From Desulfobacterales bacterium (lineage in GTDB: Bacteria > Desulfobacterota > Desulfobacteria > Desulfobacterales > SpSt-501): a stretch of 64,000 nt of DNA. Shown piece by piece: positions 36,123 to 45,243 of the stretch (positions are counted from its first letter, which is position 1; each line of letters begins with the position of its first letter). The notes under the pieces are model-generated. The model was not told the DNA's origin and searched no databases. It worked only from the letters and a program-made list of their open reading frames with translations. Made by a program: the position numbers and the translations under genes. The stretch covers positions 1 to 64,000 of the forward strand of contig JAUQXK010000143.1 in assembly GCA_030834695.1 (NCBI GenBank), given 5' to 3'.

Positions 36123-37100
36123 ATGCCCAAAAGCGCCAGCATCAGCATGAGCGGTTCCACCGGCATCCCCTATCGAAAATCAGGCCCACAGGGTTTGATT
36201 TTCGATATCCGTCCGTACAGCATCCACGACGGCCCGGGCGTGCGCACCACGGTGTTCTTCAAGGGCTGTCCGCTCACGTGCCGGTGGTGCTGCAATCCCG
36301 AGTCGCAGGCCGGGAAACCCGAGCTGGTATGGGTTCGCGAACGCTGTCTGGGCTGCGATCTCTGCCTGGCGGCGTGCCCCCGGGATGCCCTGCATCCGGC
36401 GGCCGCGGGTGTCAAGGTCATCGATTCCCAGCGCTGCGACCGGTGCGGGCAGTGCGCCGAGCGCTGTCCGGGAGAGGCCTTGAACCTGATCGGCCGGTGG
36501 CGGACCGTGGACGAGGTGCTGGCCGAAGTGGCCCGGGATGCGCTCTATTTCGAGGCTTCGGGCGGCGGCTTGACGCTTTCCGGGGGGGAGCCCCTGGCCC
36601 AGGCGGACTTCGCCGCCGAGCTGCTGCGGCGCTACAAGCACGAAGAGAAGGGCGCCCACACGGCGGTGGAAACCTGCGGGTTCGTCGAATGGCCGGTGCT
36701 GGCGCAGGTCGCCGCCCATGTCGATCTCTTCCTTTACGACATCAAGCACATGGACCCGGCGGAGCACCTGCGGCTGACCGGGCGGGACAACCGGCTCATC
36801 CTGGACAATGCCCGGCGGCTGGCGCATGCCGGCCGGGCGCTGGTGATCCGCGTGCCGCTGATCGCCGGTTTCAACGACAGCCGCGAAGCGCTCGAAGCCA
36901 TCGCCGGCTTCATCCGGTCGTCGCTGCCGGGGGTGCACCGCATCGACCTCCTGCCCTATCATCGCCTGGGTGAGCCCAAATACCGGCGCTTGGGCAAAGA
37001 CTATGCGCTCAAGGGCGAGCCGGCCCTCACCAGCGAACAGGTGGCGCAGGCGCGGGAAACCCTCGAAGCGCAAGGGATTGAAGTGGCTGTCGGCGGGTGA
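36123..37100 (+). CDS. glycyl radical enzyme activating enzyme
   Basis: A 325-aa radical SAM activase that installs the radical on the upstream enzyme. The SAM cluster motif C49-x3-C53-x2-C56 (CPLTCRWC) is followed by an inserted ferredoxin-like domain with two 4Fe-4S sites (CLGCDLCLAACP and CDRCGQCAERCP), as in activases of the dehydratase and decarboxylase branch but not in the pyruvate formate-lyase activase. The SAM-binding LSGGEPLAQ follows. ATG 36123 has no clear ribosome site; TTG 36105 and ATG 36147 are alternatives. Two repeat elements separate it from its substrate gene. Confidence 0.92.
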   Translation: MPKSASISMSGSTGIPYRKSGPQGLIFDIRPYSIHDGPGVRTTVFFKGCPLTCRWCCNPESQAGKPELVWVRERCLGCDLCLAACPRDALHPAAAGVKVIDSQRCDRCGQCAERCPGEALNLIGRWRTVDEVLAEVARDALYFEASGGGLTLSGGEPLAQADFAAELLRRYKHEEKGAHTAVETCGFVEWPVLAQVAAHVDLFLYDIKHMDPAEHLRLTGRDNRLILDNARRLAHAGRALVIRVPLIAGFNDSREALEAIAGFIRSSLPGVHRIDLLPYHRLGEPKYRRLGKDYALKGEPALTSEQVAQARETLEAQGIEVAVGG

Positions 37101-37191
37101 ATCGCCGGGCTTCTATCCATCGGAACGATTTATCAACCGCTGAATTCCGCGGAACGGCCGCGTCGCGGGATCGATGAAACGGAGGGAAGAA

Positions 37192-37689
37192 GTGGGTCGG
37201 TCCATTGAAACAGAAGGCAAACCCCTGCTACGGCCCAATCCGGACTATATCCGTGAGCTGGTTGAGATCATCAACGCCAGTTCCTTTCCAATGCATATGT
37301 CCATGCGGTTGTCCTCGATCGACCTGGACCAGGCGGTCATCGAACTCCGGACGCAGCAATGCCATCTGCAGGCCTATGGAATCGTCCACGGCGGCGTATT
37401 GGCCACTTTGATCGATACGGCGACGTTCTGGGCGGTCTATATGAGAATTCCCGAGGATGCCGGACTGGTGAACATCGATTTGAAGCTCAATTACCTCAAA
37501 CCGGTTGAGAATGGATTGCTGACGGCCGAGGGGCGCGCGATTCGATCCGGCCATACGATCTGCTATGCCGAAGCGGACGTGTACAACGCCAACCGCGACC
37601 TCGTTGCCCACGGCACTTCGACATTGATGATTCTCCCGGGCAGAGGCCTTAAAATGAGGTCCCGTAAAATTACGCCTTCCTCCCGGTAA
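37192..37689 (+). CDS. PaaI-family hotdog thioesterase
   Basis: A 165-aa hotdog-fold acyl-CoA thioesterase. The active-site helix region reads IVHGGVLATLIDTATFWAV, with the catalytic Asp, and the following strand is VNIDLKLNYLKPV. GTG 37192 is preferred because GGAGGG lies five bases upstream; ATG 37174 overlaps that site. It follows the activase by about 90 bases on the same strand and may belong to the glycyl radical operon, hinting that a CoA ester is formed downstream of the radical reaction. The substrate is unknown. Confidence 0.82.
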   Translation: MGRSIETEGKPLLRPNPDYIRELVEIINASSFPMHMSMRLSSIDLDQAVIELRTQQCHLQAYGIVHGGVLATLIDTATFWAVYMRIPEDAGLVNIDLKLNYLKPVENGLLTAEGRAIRSGHTICYAEADVYNANRDLVAHGTSTLMILPGRGLKMRSRKITPSSR

Positions 37690-37722
37690 CCCCACCCCTC
37701 ACGAATCCGGCCGCCGGCAAGA

Positions 37723-38018
37723 TTAGAGGCCCGCTTGCGCCGCTATCGCCACCGGCTGGCAAAGTTTCTTCAGATCCCAGGAACGGATTCTGATCGACTT
37801 GTGATGCCCTCCTAAATTGAACCATGCGTATTCGGCCTTGGTCAACTCCTGGTCCGTGTAGGCCGGCAGCAACATGCTGCGGCCAAACGGCGGTACGCAG
37901 CCCACCTCGCAACCGACCGCATCTTTGACGGCCTCGGGTTCGGATTCGTGCATACCCGCGGGTGCTCGACCTCCTCATACGCAATTTGGTTTTCCGTCAA
38001 TGCGCGAATTACGCTCAT
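37723..38018 (-). pseudogene. ybaK/proX-type aminoacyl-tRNA deacylase remnant
   Basis: From ATG 38018 the minus strand reads MSVIRALTENQIAYEEVEHP, a YbaK-like N terminus. It then shifts frame near 37953 and jumps directly to EPEAVKDAVGCEVGCVPPFG and YAWFNLGGHHKSIRI, the C-terminal third of the family. The middle of the domain (about 70 residues, with the conserved Lys) is missing. So the gene has an internal deletion and a frameshift and cannot make a working deacylase. Confidence 0.75.
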
Positions 38019-38046
38019 CCTTAGAGGCTGATCGGCAGGCGCTCAA

Positions 38047-38829
38047 TCATTTTTTTCGAAAAAAATATTCCGAAATGAGCGGGACCCCGATCGTGATGAC
38101 AATCATGATGGTTGCCAGCACGTTGATCTGGGGATTGAGCTCGGTTTTGATCATGGAAAAAATCCGGATCGGGACCGTGGCCGTGCTGGGGGTGGAGAGA
38201 AACTGGGTTGCGGGAAACTCGTCGAAGGATATCGTAAAGGCCAACAGCATGCCACCGATTATTCCCGGCGCAATCAGCGGCAACGTGACGGATCTGAAGG
38301 TCTGCCAAGGGGTGGCGCCCAGGTTCATGGCGGCTTCCTCCAGGCTGCGGTCGAAACCGGCCAGTCTGGCGGAGACTACCACGACCACGTAGGGTAGCGA
38401 AAACAGGCTATGGGTAACCACCAAACTGAAGAATCCCCGAGGAAATCCGATGGCATTAAAAAACGACAATATCGCAACCCCCATGACAACCCCTGAGATG
38501 ACCATGGGGGCAAAAGTGACCGCGTTCAAGGCGGCCTTGATCCGGAGGTTGGAGCGCACGATCGCGAAGGCCGCCAGGGTGCCGATGACCCCGGCCAGGC
38601 AACCCGCCGAAAGCCCGAGCGTCAAGCTGACCCACAGCGCTCGCAGGAGATTTTCGTTCGACAAGAATTTGGCATACCATTTGAAGCTAAAGCCCGGCAT
38701 GGGAAAGGAAACTATGTCCTGGGGATGAAAGGACATCAGGATAACCACCAGAATAGGAGCAAAAATGAAGATATAAACGACCACCGTTACCCATTTGAGG
38801 GGATTAAACCCGACTATGATTTTTTTCAT
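38047..38829 (-). CDS. ABC transporter permease, PotC-like
   Basis: A 260-aa inner-membrane permease with about six helices and the BPD signature EAAMNLGATPWQTFRSVTLPLIAPGI. It resembles PotC of the spermidine/putrescine group (FNPLKWVTVVVYIFIFAPILVVILMSF lead). ATG 38829 (MKKIIVGF) is 13 bases after the upstream permease stop; the longer frame overlaps that gene and was rejected. Last gene of the four-gene transporter set. Confidence 0.9.
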   Translation of the reverse strand: MKKIIVGFNPLKWVTVVVYIFIFAPILVVILMSFHPQDIVSFPMPGFSFKWYAKFLSNENLLRALWVSLTLGLSAGCLAGVIGTLAAFAIVRSNLRIKAALNAVTFAPMVISGVVMGVAILSFFNAIGFPRGFFSLVVTHSLFSLPYVVVVVSARLAGFDRSLEEAAMNLGATPWQTFRSVTLPLIAPGIIGGMLLAFTISFDEFPATQFLSTPSTATVPIRIFSMIKTELNPQINVLATIMIVITIGVPLISEYFFRKK

Positions 38830-38842
38830 GGTTATTCCCCGC

Positions 38843-39787
38843 CTACATATTGAGAATCCGCTTAAGGCCGACAAAGCGGTCATACACCAGCACGAAGGCA
38901 ATCATGATCGCCAAGTAAATGATGGAGGCGGCCGACCCGAAGGGCCAGTCAAAAAGCGTCAGGAACCGCTCGGCGATCACCATGGTGATCATCAGGTCCT
39001 CCGGCCCCCCCAGGAGGGAAGGGGTGACAAATGACCCGATCGTCAGGATGAACGTCAGCAGACAGCCTCCGGCGATGCCGGGCATGCTGAGCGGCAGGGT
39101 GACCCGCCAAAACGCCTGGAGGCTGTTGGCGCCCAGGTTCTTGGCGGCGTTGACCAGGTCAAAGTCGATGTTGTCCACGGTCGAGAAAATCGGGAAAATC
39201 ATAAACGGCAGCACCCAGTGCACGAGTCCCAAAACAACGGCAAACTCGGAGTAGAGCAGCTGCAGCGGCTCGGAGATGATCCCCCACTGCATGAGATAGA
39301 CATTGATGATCCCCTCGCGTCCGAGGATGAGTATCCACGAATAGTTCCGGATCAGCAGGCTGGTCCAGAAAGGGACGATCAGCATGATGAGCAGCAGGAT
39401 GCGGTTCTTCATCTTGACCGTGGCCAGGTAATAGGCGGGGATGTAAGCAACGAGCAACGCCCCGAGAGTCACTTCCAGGGCGATAACGGCCGACTTGATG
39501 AGCACCTTGCGGTAAATCGGCGCGACGAAAAAATGGGTATAGTTTTTCAGAGAGAAGCTATGCTCGATGACGCCGCCGGGCCCTCTTTGGCAGAAGCTGT
39601 AGAACAAAATAATCAGCATCGGGATCAGCAGGAAAAAAAAGATCCAAAAAACAATCGGGCCGAACTGGACTCCAGCTATAAAACCGCGCTGTTGGAGCAG
39701 CCTGATAAAAAAGGGTTCTTGGCCGGTGGCTGCGTCGGGGATTTCATCGCTGCGGTACGCAGGTGCCTTCAAGGCGGCTTTTTCCAT
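38843..39787 (-). CDS. ABC transporter permease, PotB-like
   Basis: A 314-aa permease with six helices. The EAA loop reads LVNAAKNLGANSLQAFWRVTLPLSMPGI, where NAAKNLGA replaces the more common EAAxxLGA. The longer N-terminal cytoplasmic extension (about 35 residues) is typical of PotB types. It pairs with the PotC-like permease and is 46 bases downstream of the ATPase gene. Confidence 0.9.
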   Translation of the reverse strand: MEKAALKAPAYRSDEIPDAATGQEPFFIRLLQQRGFIAGVQFGPIVFWIFFFLLIPMLIILFYSFCQRGPGGVIEHSFSLKNYTHFFVAPIYRKVLIKSAVIALEVTLGALLVAYIPAYYLATVKMKNRILLLIMLIVPFWTSLLIRNYSWILILGREGIINVYLMQWGIISEPLQLLYSEFAVVLGLVHWVLPFMIFPIFSTVDNIDFDLVNAAKNLGANSLQAFWRVTLPLSMPGIAGGCLLTFILTIGSFVTPSLLGGPEDLMITMVIAERFLTLFDWPFGSAASIIYLAIMIAFVLVYDRFVGLKRILNM

Positions 39788-39833
39788 GATTGACCCTCTT
39801 CGCAGGCCTAAAGGTGCTGGATAAAAAGGCCGT

Positions 39834-40925
39834 TCAGGTGTGCCTTGGAAAATAAAGGCAGTTATGAAACCCGAATACCAGGAACGCAGCGTCTTCTTTT
39901 TGAAACATCGTTTTTCCAGCGGTTTGTTCGATCACAAATACGCTCTGCCCGTTTTCGAGCCTCAGATAGTAGTGAACATTGCCGCCCAGATAGCTCCAGT
40001 TTTCAATGGTTCCTTTGATCACATTCGTGTCGGAAGCCAGATGGGTCGCTTGCGGCTTGCTTTTCAGATCGATCCGCTCGGCGCGAATCAAGACCTTCAC
40101 CTTGGCTCCCAAGTCGACGGGAGCTGTCTTTTTGGCCCCCACGAGGATGCCTTCGGCCAATTTTATTTTTAAAGTATCCCGGTCGGCTGCCTCGACGGTT
40201 CCGTTCAGGAAGTTGGACTGGCCGATGAACGCGCCCACGAACTCGGTGGAAGGTTTCTCGTAGATTTCGAAGGGGGTTCCGATCTGAGTCACTCCGCCCT
40301 GGTTCATCACGACGATGCGATCCGAAAGAGCGAGCGCTTCCTCCTGGTCGTGGGTGACGAAGATGGAGGTGATCCCGACCTCCTGTTGAATCTGTCTCAG
40401 TTCAACTCGCAGCTTCTCCCGGAGCTTGGCATCCAGGTTGGATAGGGGTTCGTCGAACAGCAGGACCTTCGGCTTGATGACCATCGCCCGGGCCAGAGCG
40501 ATGCGTTGCTGCTGGCCGCCGCTCAGCTGGGCAGGTCTCCGGCCTTCAACATCCGGCAGTCGAACCAATTCCAGCATCTCCCGGACTCGTTTCTTGATTT
40601 CATCCTTGGGAACTTTACGATATCGCAGCCCGAAGGCGATGTTGTCAAAAACCGTCATGTGGGGGAAAAGCGCATAGTTCTGAAAGACCATTCCGGCGTC
40701 CCGGCGATAAGGCGGCACGCCGTCGACCCTTTTGCCCCGGATCAGAATTTCGCCTTTCGACGGCTCGATAAAGCCGGCAATCATGCGCAGAGTGGTAGTT
40801 TTGCCACAACCGCTGGGTCCTAAGAAGGAGACGAATTCTCCTTTTTCAACCGAGATGGAGAAATCCTTGACGGCCAGAAACGTTCCGAACTGTTTGGTGA
40901 CCTGTTTGAGCTCAAGATCGGCCAT
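39834..40925 (-). CDS. ABC transporter ATP-binding protein, PotA-like
   Basis: A 363-aa ATPase. Walker A is GPSGCGKTT, the signature is LSGGQQQRIALARA and Walker B is VLLFDEPLSNLD, followed by the switch His in FVTHDQEEAL. The C-terminal TOBE domain (about 285-360) is as in PotA. It drives import through the two permeases downstream. The substrate range of this family includes polyamines and related cationic compounds. Confidence 0.93.
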   Translation of the reverse strand: MADLELKQVTKQFGTFLAVKDFSISVEKGEFVSFLGPSGCGKTTTLRMIAGFIEPSKGEILIRGKRVDGVPPYRRDAGMVFQNYALFPHMTVFDNIAFGLRYRKVPKDEIKKRVREMLELVRLPDVEGRRPAQLSGGQQQRIALARAMVIKPKVLLFDEPLSNLDAKLREKLRVELRQIQQEVGITSIFVTHDQEEALALSDRIVVMNQGGVTQIGTPFEIYEKPSTEFVGAFIGQSNFLNGTVEAADRDTLKIKLAEGILVGAKKTAPVDLGAKVKVLIRAERIDLKSKPQATHLASDTNVIKGTIENWSYLGGNVHYYLRLENGQSVFVIEQTAGKTMFQKEDAAFLVFGFHNCLYFPRHT

Positions 40926-41151
40926 GAAACAATTCCTCCTTACGTTTTCGCCATTCCCTCTATGTGAAGCCGGCGAGCGTTATCGCGGAGGCGCCAACTT
41001 CCTTTTGCGCCGCCGCCCAGCGGTCGGCCGAAACGCCTTCATAGTGAATCCGAAGCTTTTTGAAGCTGCTCATGGCCATGTTTGCAAAGGGGGGGCAATC
41101 CCAGCCCGATGGAATGCCCCCCGCGCACGAAAACAGGCATTAAACAGGCCG

Positions 41152-42288
41152 TCATCCACCCATCTTGATCTGATTGAACTTTTCAGTCCACTCGACGTTG
41201 TGTTTCTCTTTGTAGCCGTAATCCACGAACTTGTATTTTGCTAAAGTTCCCGTGGGATCGAAGTCCGGTAGATTTTTGATCGTATCCGACACCTTGTAAG
41301 CTGACGGCTTGAGCCCACAGGGGTATTTCGTAATCTCCGACAGGCGTGCCCCTACCTCGGGTTCCAGCAGGTAGTTCAGGAGCGCTTCGACGGTGTATTT
41401 CTTTTTCGACCCCTTCGGCACGCACCAGGCCTCAACCCAGGTGGAAGCACCTTCCTTGGGGATCACGTATTCAACCGGCACAGCCTTGTCCTTGAGGTTC
41501 AGAGTCCTTCCGCTCCAGAATTCACCCAGGTAGATTTCGCGGTTGGTGAAGAGCTGCTGCATTTCCATTCCGGAACCCCAGTATTTGAGAACGAGCTTGT
41601 GCTGCTCCCGGACCGCATTCCAAAGACGGTTCCAGTCCTTGACATTGTTAGGGTCTTCTCCCAGGTAAAGGGCCGTTGTGAAAACCCGGTACCAGGCCAA
41701 CTCGTTCATGGAGACTTTTTTGGCATACTTTTTGTCCCAGGCGACGGCCCAGGAGTCAGGTTTAGGAGTGACCGTTTCCGTGTTGTAGGTGAGTGCCGTG
41801 GTTCCGAAGATGCTCGGCACCGAGCGGATCTTTCCGTCTTTCTTTATGCCCGGATCGTAAATCGGTTTCTGCAGGGGATCCATGACGTTTTTGAAATTGG
41901 GTAGGTTTTCCATGTCGAGCGGTTCAAACAAATCCTGCAGTACGCCGGGGTAAAAGCCGCTCTCGTTGATCGTGATGATGTCATATGCGCCCCCTCCGCC
42001 GACGCGAATCTTCGCCAGAATCTCCTCTTCCCCACCATGACTGCTCTGGACGATTTTTACGCCGAACTCCTTTTCGAACGGCTCCAATACGGCCTTGGTG
42101 AGATTTTCCTGCCAGCTGCCGCCATAAGAGCTCAAACTAATGGAGTCCGCCAGCTTGGACTTGTCAACCGTGTTCTTGCCGAGGATAACGTTGGGAAATC
42201 CCATTCCGAAAAGCGATGCTGTTCCGACTGCGCCAACTCCCTTTAGAAAAGTACGCCTGCTGATGCCGTGTGTCTGCTTTTTCTTCAT
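41152..42288 (-). CDS. Tat-exported ABC substrate-binding protein, PotD-like
   Basis: A 378-aa periplasmic binding protein. The N terminus has a twin-arginine signal (SRRTFLKG followed by a hydrophobic stretch) and then a PotD/SBP_bac family body (SLSSYGGSWQENLTKAVLEPFEKEFGVKI). It is the first gene of the set; 226 bases separate it from the ATPase, and that gap holds nothing recognisable. The divergent sarcosine oxidase cluster suggests a ligand such as a betaine, creatine or a polyamine; this is inference from context. Confidence 0.88.
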   Translation of the reverse strand: MKKKQTHGISRRTFLKGVGAVGTASLFGMGFPNVILGKNTVDKSKLADSISLSSYGGSWQENLTKAVLEPFEKEFGVKIVQSSHGGEEEILAKIRVGGGGAYDIITINESGFYPGVLQDLFEPLDMENLPNFKNVMDPLQKPIYDPGIKKDGKIRSVPSIFGTTALTYNTETVTPKPDSWAVAWDKKYAKKVSMNELAWYRVFTTALYLGEDPNNVKDWNRLWNAVREQHKLVLKYWGSGMEMQQLFTNREIYLGEFWSGRTLNLKDKAVPVEYVIPKEGASTWVEAWCVPKGSKKKYTVEALLNYLLEPEVGARLSEITKYPCGLKPSAYKVSDTIKNLPDFDPTGTLAKYKFVDYGYKEKHNVEWTEKFNQIKMGG

Positions 42289-42359
42289 GACGACTCCTCC
42301 TATCTCCCTGGTTTAAGTGGATGGGCGGCGGCTTCCTGTCCTCCTATTGACGCCAGCGC

Positions 42360-42824
42360 TCAGGCGGCCGGCGCCTGCCCTGATTGAGCGCTGGTGGATC
42401 TGCTATCAAACGATTTAGTTGTAGTCACCGGGCAGGTCGCGTGCAAAATCACGAATTGAGCGGTCGAACCGAGCAAAAGCTTTTCCAACCGCGATTGCTT
42501 CTTGATGCCGATGATGATTTCATCGACGGAATGCTCTTTGGCGAATTCAACAATGTCTTCGCCGGGTTCCTGGCCGCGGGTCAACAGGTGAGCTTCGCAG
42601 CAAATGCCCTGCTCTTTGATGAAATCTTCCTTTTCGTGGAGAGACGCTGCAACGGATTTTATATCTTTGAGCGTAACTTCGGAGCCTGTCTGCATGGAAT
42701 GGACGATTAAGAGCTTGGCCTTTATCAATCTGGATCTATCGGCGGCGAGGGCCAGTGCCGCCCGCGATGCCGGGGAGTCATCATAGCCGACCATCAGCGT
42801 CATGATTTCGCATTTCCGCTTCAT
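42360..42824 (-). CDS. universal stress protein (UspA family)
   Basis: A 154-aa protein with a Usp fold: an N-terminal MTLMVGYDDSPASRAALALA and a C-terminal LLGSTAQFVILHATCPVTT, where the G-x9-G(S/T) nucleotide loop is partly kept (GIKKQSRLEKLLLGSTAQ). It precedes the binding-protein gene by 71 bases on the same strand. Usp genes beside solute transporters are common and are thought to modulate uptake. Upstream is the long divergent intergenic region. Confidence 0.85.
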   Translation of the reverse strand: MKRKCEIMTLMVGYDDSPASRAALALAADRSRLIKAKLLIVHSMQTGSEVTLKDIKSVAASLHEKEDFIKEQGICCEAHLLTRGQEPGEDIVEFAKEHSVDEIIIGIKKQSRLEKLLLGSTAQFVILHATCPVTTTKSFDSRSTSAQSGQAPAA

Positions 42825-43578
42825 GACATTTCCTCCTGATGGTTGTTTTTCAGGGCTCCCCTGTCGATCTATGTCAGGGGGAGGGGGCTTTTATTTTTGA
42901 ATAGGGTTCCATACCACAGCGCCGGGCTTTTACAATGTTAAATAATTTTTAGGTAAACATTAGGAAAAATCTCATAGTATAGGAGTTTAATAGCCATCGA
43001 GCAGGTGAATTCTATTTATAAAATTGGTTGGTATCTGCTATCGAAGCCACGTGCCGCCGCAGGCTGAGGCCGAACAGCAGGGTCACGCACAGCAGAGCAC
43101 CCGGCCGTTAGGATTCCAATCAGCGTGGCGTTCAGCAGCCATTTGCGGCGGTGGCTTGGGTCTTGAAAACTAAGGATCGGGGAGTTGCAGGCGGGGCGTT
43201 CGGCGGCGACCGGGCTGGCGATGGCGGGGCCCAATTTCATTGCACGCCGGCAGCCGGCTGACTTGCGGCAATCGAGATCGAATCCGGGGCGTTGAGGGAA
43301 CGCCTGCCCGCGGCCCGCGATTACGTGGCGATGTCCTCCCGACACCACCTGCGTCGATCTGACGAGGTGGGCGGAGCCAGCGAATGACCCGCGCCCGCGG
43401 CGGGCCCCATCAATAAACAGCTGGCGATAACCGGCATCCGGGTTGAATATGAGGATTTTCCCGATATTGACCTCACAGCAATTTAGCATCGGGCTGCATT
43501 GATTTAGAGGCGGGATTAAGGATAGAAAAAACTGGACGGTTCAATGAGAAATTTTTCCTCTTCTGCTAAGGAGCCCTT
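42825..43578. other. 754 bp divergent intergenic region
   Basis: No gene is recognised here. The 157-codon minus-strand frame at 43016-43489 looks like chance or a decayed gene (no family motif, high-GC shadow composition). The first 150 bases beside uspA are AT-rich and include TAGGTAAA at 42950-42957, also found at 52164 and 54336 (reverse). It must hold promoters of the transporter and the sarcosine oxidase operon. Confidence 0.5.
42950..42957 (+). promoter_or_regulatory. candidate operator TAGGTAAA upstream of uspA/transporter
   Basis: TAGGTAAAC at this position is followed by an imperfect inverse half (ATTAGG). The same eight bases occur in the palindrome at 52164-52175 and in inverse form at 54336-54343, all in AT-rich gaps before genes of this locus. 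Confidence 0.3.
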
Positions 43579-44802
43579 ATGTTTCAGAGATTCAGACCCC
43601 TTTGGGGGAAGAGACCACATCTCAACTCTAGCTACGACGCGGTCATCATCGGCGGGGGGTTGCACAGTCTGGCGACCGCCTATTTTCTCGCCAAGGAACA
43701 GGGCATGAGCAATGTGGCGGTGATCGAGCAGCGCTTCATCGGCTTCGGCGGCGCCGGCCGCAACACCGCCATCGTGCGCGCCAACCAGCGCACCCAGGAA
43801 AACGTGCCGTTGTACAAGGAGGCACTGGAGTTGTGGCCAATTCTGACCAAGGAGCTGGACTACAACCTGATGTTCAACAATTGCGGCAACCTGAACCTGA
43901 TGCACAGCGAAGCGGCCATGAACGCGGCCCGGATGAACGTCTGCACGGCCCAGTTCCACGGGGTCGAAAGCCACCTGCTGGACCCCAAGCAGCTCAAAGA
44001 GGTTGAGCCGACCATCAATACCTCTCCCGACATCACCTACCCGGTCCACGGCGCCATGTTCCACCCGCCCGGCGGCGTCATACGGCATGACGCGGTGGTG
44101 TGGGGATTGGCCAAGGGGGCCGCTCGCCACGGGGTGCACATTCATCAGCAGACCGAGGCGACGGCGATCCTCACCGACGGAGGCAAGATCACCGGCGTTG
44201 AAACCACCCGCGGGCGGATCAGCGCTCCGCGGGTGCTGGTCTCCGCCGGAGGCTATTCGGCGGGCATTATCAACCGGATGCTCGGCATCAAACTGCCCAT
44301 CAGCGTTCTGACGATTCAGGCCATGGTCACCCAGCCGCTCAAGCCCGTGCTCAATCATGTAGTCTCCTCCGGCATGTACCACGCCTATGCCAACCAGACC
44401 CTGAAAGGCGAGATCGCCACCGGCGCCCACATGGATCCATGGCCCAACTACACGACCCTTACCACGGCCCACTATATCAAGCACCAAGCCGAGGCGCTGT
44501 CCGAATTCCTGCCGTTCCTGCGGGGGGTCAAGTTCATGCGCCACTGGGCCGGGCTGGCCGACATGACCCCCGACATGGCGCCCATCATGGACGGCAACGA
44601 CCCGATCGAAGGGTTTTACATGAACTGCGGCTGGGGCTACTTCGGCTTCAAGTCCTGCACCGCGACCGGGCGGCACATGGCCGCTTTTATGGCCAAGGGC
44701 GAATGCCCCGAGCGGCTCAAGCCGTTCGGCCTCAAGCGTTACGAGAATCACCGGCTGATGGGCGAGACGGCCGCTCTGGTCACCTACACCCCGGACAACT
44801 GA
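43579..44802 (+). CDS. soxB: sarcosine oxidase beta subunit
   Basis: A 407-aa flavoprotein of the DAO fold. The FAD motif is DAVIIGGGLHSLATAYFLAKE. The segment VIRHDAV places H170 where the covalent FMN His of heterotetrameric sarcosine oxidase lies. NCGWGYFGFKSCTATGRHMA is the conserved C-terminal FAD region. It demethylates sarcosine to glycine. First gene of a soxB-soxD-soxA-soxG operon, the classical order. A repeat element starts in its stop codon and separates it from soxD. Confidence 0.92.
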   Translation: MFQRFRPLWGKRPHLNSSYDAVIIGGGLHSLATAYFLAKEQGMSNVAVIEQRFIGFGGAGRNTAIVRANQRTQENVPLYKEALELWPILTKELDYNLMFNNCGNLNLMHSEAAMNAARMNVCTAQFHGVESHLLDPKQLKEVEPTINTSPDITYPVHGAMFHPPGGVIRHDAVVWGLAKGAARHGVHIHQQTEATAILTDGGKITGVETTRGRISAPRVLVSAGGYSAGIINRMLGIKLPISVLTIQAMVTQPLKPVLNHVVSSGMYHAYANQTLKGEIATGAHMDPWPNYTTLTTAHYIKHQAEALSEFLPFLRGVKFMRHWAGLADMTPDMAPIMDGNDPIEGFYMNCGWGYFGFKSCTATGRHMAAFMAKGECPERLKPFGLKRYENHRLMGETAALVTYTPDN

Positions 44803-44926
44803 TGACTTGGCAAGAAAGCCCAATTTCGGCGTTGCGCTTCATCCCGCAGTCACTGCGGCGTACTGAAAGTACGTCTCGCTCCGCGGGAATCGCGCGCCTT
44901 GAACTCGGGCTTCTTGCCCAGTCATC
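44801..44926. repeat. 126 bp GATGRCTTCG-family element inside the sox operon
   Basis: Begins GATGACTTGGCAAGAAAGCC and ends with the inverse (GGGCTTCTTGCCCAGTCATC). It overlaps the soxB stop codon (TGA at 44800-44802), as the copy at 25199 overlaps that of lptE. The following bases (CTCGGATGACTTTTTACGAC) look like the start of another copy. It could act as an mRNA stem-loop within the operon. Confidence 0.8.
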
Positions 44927-44982
44927 GACTCGGATGACTTTTTACGACTTCATCACCATTGACGATTGAGGGAGGCGAGGAT

Positions 44983-45243
44983 ATGGCCTTGACGATTAGC
45001 TGTCCTGTTTGCGGTAAACGCAACGGTTACGAATTCCGTTACGGCGGCGAGGACAAGGGCCCCCGTCCCGATGAGAAGGGGCTGACTCCGCGCACCTGGT
45101 GCGACTATGCCCATATGAACGCTTGTGTGGCCGGCGTGCAGAAGGAGTGGTGGTGCCATAAGAACGGCTGCGGCGTTTGGTTCACCATTCACCGCAACAC
45201 GCTAACCAACCTTGAAGTGGACGGGCCGGAGGTAACCTCATGA
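44983..45243 (+). CDS. soxD: sarcosine oxidase delta subunit
   Basis: An 86-aa zinc-binding subunit. The Zn ligands are the N-terminal CPVCGKRN and the later WWCHKNGCGVWF (His and Cys), as in SoxD of heterotetrameric enzymes. ATG 44983 has a GGAGG site seven bases ahead. Its stop overlaps the soxA start (ATGA, 45240-45243), so the two are translationally coupled. Confidence 0.92.
   Translation: MALTISCPVCGKRNGYEFRYGGEDKGPRPDEKGLTPRTWCDYAHMNACVAGVQKEWWCHKNGCGVWFTIHRNTLTNLEVDGPEVTS

Noticed and set aside
43016-43489. A 157-codon minus-strand frame in the divergent region
   Set aside because: No signal of a known family, no convincing ribosome site; kept only as intergenic.
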